This document shows, one piece after another, positions 59,641-64,000 of a stretch of DNA of 64,000 bases. The stretch covers positions 44,037,124 through 44,101,123 of the forward strand of contig NC_089226.1 in the NCBI RefSeq assembly GCF_963924675.1, given 5' to 3'. A program made the translations under genes and the position numbers. The notes under the pieces are model-generated. The model was given only the letters and a program-made list of their open reading frames with translations. It had not been told where the DNA came from and searched no databases. This DNA is from Phocoena phocoena (Eukaryota; Chordata; Mammalia; Artiodactyla; Phocoenidae). Within the stretch, counting starts at the first letter, position 1. Every line of letters starts with the position of its first letter.

Positions 59641-60811
59641 GTTGTTACCTACAATTTCCAAGTAAAAATTTGAGCCATAGAAGAGTTATGCTCTCACAAC
59701 TCCCAAGTGTCTGAACTGACTCAAATATACTCTACTTCCTCTTGAATGGGCATGTTACATGGTCTCTTCTACTCTCTACTCAAGGGAGAGAACCATATCT
59801 TAAATATTTTATGCATCTATCTTCTCTATATTACCTGCTTTAGTCTTGGACACACAGACATCCTAGAGGGTGGACATTTGATGAGCTTTCCAGATGCCCC
59901 ATCAGTGAAGGACTCAATACCCTGACAGCTGAGAGGGTTGTCAGTCATGACCGTCAATCACAAGCCCCTTCGGAGATCATCCCAGCTATGGCGCCACCTT
60001 GCCCAAACACACACTCTTTGCGGGGTGACCCACATGAAATCTCTAGTACATATCAGGGCATAAAGATCTGGCTGTGTTGACCCAAGTTGGGACAATGCTG
60101 GAGGACCCTTATAACTACAGAGCTCCCCATGGGGTCAGTTGAGACTGTTGTTAAGTTTACCTTGCATATCCATTTTCCCTGCCCCATCCTGTTTCCATCT
60201 CCTTCCTTCCACAGGCCCATAGGTGTGGATCCCAAGGGTACTTTTTACTAAACATTTTGCAAGTTAATCTGCTTCTCAGAATCTGCTTCCCAGGGAAACT
60301 AACCTGTGGCATCTAACTTTTGGGTGGTTAGCATATCTAAATGTTAGATAAAGTTTATTTTACCTATTAATTTAGGTAAAATATTAGCTCCTTGCCACAA
60401 ATTTCCAAAGTGTGCAGAAGACCTATTGGACTTGTTCTTGTAACTTCTATCCCTCATTTGATGAATTTGAGGGCTGCAGATGGCAAATTTTATAAATAGC
60501 CTCACTTTGGTTAGTGTTTTCATATGCACGTGTAATATAATAAAGTAGGGTGCAATATAAGAAACGAGGCAGTATTCTTACATGAGGCATGCATCAGGCA
60601 CTAGAGGGATAGAGGTACATTAGCATGCTTAAACAAAAGCCACAAATTTCATGATGAGCTGGGAGAATTATATAGAAAGTTGATGAATACCTTCCCTATT
60701 TTCCTCCCTGCCTCTGCAGCCTTGCTGCCATGTTCCTGGCCTGTGAGTTAATTTACTTGGGAGTGTTAAAACAAAAAGAGGTTCTTCAGCTGTGACTCTT
60801 TTCTTTCTTTT
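59641..60811. other. no recognisable feature
   Basis: No repeat or gene recognised. Confidence 0.5.
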
Positions 60812-60827
60812 AGAAATCACCAAAGCC

Positions 60828-61024
60828 GGGCTTCCCTGGTGGCACAGTGGTTGAGAGTCCGCCTGCCAATGCAGGGGACACAGGTTCGTGCCCTGGTCCG
60901 GGAAGATCCCACATGTCGCGGAGCGGCTGGGCCCGTGAGCCATGGCCACTGAGCCTGCGTGTCCAGAGCCTGTGCTCTGCAACGGGAGAGGCCACAACAG
61001 TGAGAGGCCCGTGTACTGCAAAAA
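60828..61024 (+). mobile_element. CHR-2-type SINE with perfect 16-bp target duplication
   Basis: agaaatcaccaaagcc at 60812-60827 and 61025-61040. Full-length body, only a short A tail. A perfect duplication suggests a younger copy. Confidence 0.95.
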
Positions 61025-61040
61025 AGAAATCACCAAAGCC

Positions 61041-63770
61041 ATCTTCCTGGTACCCATGATGAGTTCTCTCACCTCCTGGCCTTTGTACTTGTTCTATGAT
61101 CTCTGTACCTCCTGCCTTCCAGGAATTCACTGGCCACAAGGTAGCCTTCTGCTGTTTTCCAGTAACCTTATGTGCTCTTAAAATTTGTGGTCCAGAAGTG
61201 AAACCCTCTTACCAAGTGTCATAGCTTGAGATAACTGCTTCTTTTATTCTCGTTGTTGTAATCTTTCCTTTCTCCCTCTACCATTTTTTAAGAGTCCCCT
61301 TTGAATTCCCTTGGGAACATTTCTTCTCACCATCTCTTCAAGGGCCTCTCTTTCCTATAGTACAACTTTATTAGATACTTTATATAAGTTTTCCCCTGGA
61401 GTATTGCAGTTCAGCATTAGGTTTTTATTACATTCAGTTTCTATTGGTATTCATTTCATCTACTTTTACCAGTGTTTTATGCCACAAAAAATCGTACTAA
61501 GCATAGTGATCTTTTTAACTCTAAGAACTCCAAGGTAGCATTGGAATGGGTGATAGGCTTAGAGTCAGTGAAGAAGAACTTTTAACAACATATAGGTCTT
61601 TGATGCAGTGGTGAGTACTTGTTCCATAGCACAATAAGGATGGAGAATCCTCAGACCTCAAGTCAAAGTCCACATTTAAATCCTAACTCTCAGCTCCCAA
61701 GGATGCATACAGACATCCTTGCCCTTTGAACACAATGCTTCCCATAATAGTTGTTTTGCAGTGAATGCACATTTCCTGGGGAATTGAGGTTGCTTGCTAG
61801 CTAGCCTTCTAATGCCTTCTACAATAGGTACATCTTCATGGGCAAAGTTGTTGCCTTTTGTTTCCAGTGTCGAAGCACAGGCAGGACTGTAAGTCATCAG
61901 GATAGCATCCTAAAAGCACCTCTGTTTCTTCCTGTTGGCATCATATCCCAGCAGACTAAATTTTATCTGTTGTTTCACCTTATACTTGGCAAATCCATTC
62001 TGCAAATGATATATCTCAACCGGAGCCAAACACAAGCAATCAAACTCAGACATATATTCTTAATTCCACTTCACCCCTTGATACAGCCATTTTGGCCAGT
62101 TTTACACTGTGATGAATGTCTGCTTGTGTTCTGTTTGTTTGCCATTGTCTCAGTTATCTACAACTTTAAGATTCATTAAATTATCTTTTGCTTATTTCTC
62201 CTGTTCACCTGTATGCAGTTTTTGTTTCACTCATTTCCTGATAACATCTCTACAAATATTGTACTTCATATTGCCATGGATAAATTTGGTCAGTGGCCTT
62301 ATGGCTTCTATCAAATTCTCTTCCCACTCTTCATGCTCCAGCTCCCCTTCCATGGATAAATTGAATGCAGCAGGCATGAGCTACTGAGTACAGGTGCTGC
62401 TGACATGCTGGAATCCTGGAGGCACCAAGCTGGCACCCAGTATAGTCTTCAAAGCCAATGACCTGAAGTTGAGCTGCATTTCTCATGGAGGAGTGGGGAG
62501 AGTACCTCTCTCTTAATTTTAGTATGACCGTTCCACATGACCATAAAACATTTATGTTTGTTTCTCAATAATTTACAAAGTTTATAGTGAAATAGCTCTT
62601 TTGGTGTTTTACTTATACCACGTCTTAGCAAAACTATGAGTCCATAGGACATTGAATGAGAGATGAATCTGAGAGTGAAACTAATCTAAGTGTAGATAGC
62701 TAACAGTCAAAATGTTTCTTGATGGAGTTCAATTCGGATTAATAGTCGGCAAAACCTGTTTGCTTAGGTCTCTCCTTTATGATAAGCTCAGTCTAGCCCC
62801 ACTCCTAAGGGAAACTAGCTGAAATTCATGAATTGAAAGGTAGGGGTAGAGCATGGAGGAGATCTGGATGGAAAGTGACCTTGGAGGAAGTCATAGGAGC
62901 CTGAGAAGAAGGACAGATAGAGGGGTGGTATGAGTAGAGACCCAGAATCATCATCAAGAGACTGCCAAGTACATTTCAGTCACCAGTGCTCACAGCTCCA
63001 TGGATGCCAGAGAAAGCTTGTAGTCCTATACTTGTGACCATTTGCAGAGGTACTGCACATCACCTATGTGAGGTTCCGTGTTAGCTGATCTCAGAACTCT
63101 TAGACAGGATAGCCCGTCATCACCTACTTGCTCCAAGGCTGAGAACCTTCCAGGAGAGTTGCTGATCAGCCAGAAGATTTGTTGAGTACACCTGAGCTAC
63201 CTGTGCTGTGGCTACTCCTCTCTTAACTGCTCAGGACAATCCTAAGCCCTGGAAACAGAGCATGGTGTCCTTGAACAGTAGTGGTTTGGAAAGGTATTCC
63301 CATTCCACCCTCAGCACTAGCATGTGGAAAGAACATGACTGTAATTAAAATGAAGTCCATTACACAAATATTATTTACAAATTCTAACTCTTCCTGAAGC
63401 AACTAAGAGCATTATATTTGCTTTGAATTTTGAAAGATTAAGATTTGTTCTCACCAACGTGCATCATGTTCTATTTGAACTGACAATTTTAGCGTTGGCT
63501 TTAATCTTGTTTGAATCTGAAGTGGGGTTTCTTTCAACCTTACCCTCACTGAAAGGAGAAAAATATGACCGTAAAAGCAAGTGTAGCACCTTTGTGTTTA
63601 TCTGATTACCATGTCAATGTACAAGAAATCAAAGAGTGTGGCAAATCAAATACAACATAAGGCAGATTAAGTTTTTATTAAAATTTAATTTCTTGGCAAT
63701 AGTTGTTTCTCCCTGGAGAGTTACCGTCTGCCATTTAAGACTTAATCTAATGCTTTTATAAATCTTCTCT
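61041..63770. other. no recognisable feature
   Basis: Intergenic DNA. Minor open frames here show no family resemblance. Confidence 0.5.
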
Positions 63771-63775
63771 TCCTT

Positions 63776-63850
63776 CTTTCCTTCTTTAGTTCTTTTTTCT
63801 TTCTTCCTCCCTCCCTCCCTTCTCCCTTTCTTCCTTCTTTGCTTCCTTCC

Positions 63851-63916
<66 letters not shown>

Positions 63917-63938
63917 CTCTTTCTTTCTTTCTTTCTTC
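63776..63938. repeat. (CTTT)n microsatellite
   Basis: An interrupted ctttctttcttt run, about 20 uninterrupted units near 63851-63915, preceded by degenerate cttcctt and ccctccct. On the minus strand it reads (AAAG)n; the lysine/glutamate-rich frames across it are artefacts. Confidence 0.97.
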
Positions 63939-64000
63939 CAAATATGACTGCTTGCTGGACAATGCAAGTAACACCCTTGAGCTTAACTATGGTCATTACT

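Noticed and set aside
63629..63996. Lysine/glutamate-rich frames of 60-112 codons
   Set aside because: Pure translation of the (AAAG)n microsatellite.
1..64000. tRNA genes
   Set aside because: tRNA-like segments exist only as SINE heads (tRNA-Glu-like B-box sequences); none is an intact standalone tRNA.
1..64000. CRISPR arrays, operons or bacterial features
   Set aside because: The sequence is clearly vertebrate: spliced exons, SINE, LINE and LTR elements throughout.

Overview
This is mammalian nuclear DNA from a cetacean or close relative (whale/dolphin, with hippo as the nearest alternative). The evidence is at least six copies of a tRNA-derived SINE of the CHR type (shared by cetaceans and hippos, with ruminant relatives), several longer or truncated related SINEs, and LINE-1 3' ends of the cetartiodactyl type. 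I saw no BovB or primate Alu sequence. The exact species cannot be told from the sequence alone.

Only one protein-coding gene is supported: the 5' end of FOLH1 (glutamate carboxypeptidase II, also called PSMA), on the minus strand. Its promoter and CpG-rich first exon lie at about 17.2-17.7 kb. Coding exon 1 (17346-17463) encodes the cytoplasmic tail and most of the membrane anchor. Exon 2 (15017-15122) continues in phase with good splice sites. The rest of the gene lies beyond position 1, because I could not find exon 3 anywhere in the first 15 kb. Inside the presumed FOLH1 intron 2, on the same strand, is a relic RING/B-box exon of a TRIM49/TRIM64-type gene (9605-10019) with a stop at codon 10. 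In the human genome this TRIM family also lies next to FOLH1.

The remaining DNA (18-64 kb, upstream of FOLH1) is gene-poor and built from transposon remains. The main pieces are: a 5.2 kb nearly full-length but dead L1 (47.0-52.2 kb, minus) that split an older MIR; an L2 element at 43.5-46.0 kb split by an L1; several 5'-truncated L1 3' ends; a broken retroviral 5' LTR plus partial gag at 32.7-35.5 kb invaded by two SINEs; MaLR-type LTRs at 40.3 and 59.0 kb; old hAT-type DNA transposon pieces; and many MIR and L2 fragments. Simple repeats occur at 0.75, 27.6 and 63.8 kb.

The most interesting structures are the TRIM relic inside FOLH1, an L1 copy at 11.8-12.4 kb whose target-site duplication encloses extra downstream sequence including a whole SINE (a probable 3' transduction), and the loss of an N-glycosylation sequon in FOLH1 exon 2. 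I found no sign of a new multi-gene system; long stretches are unannotated ancient intergenic or intronic DNA.
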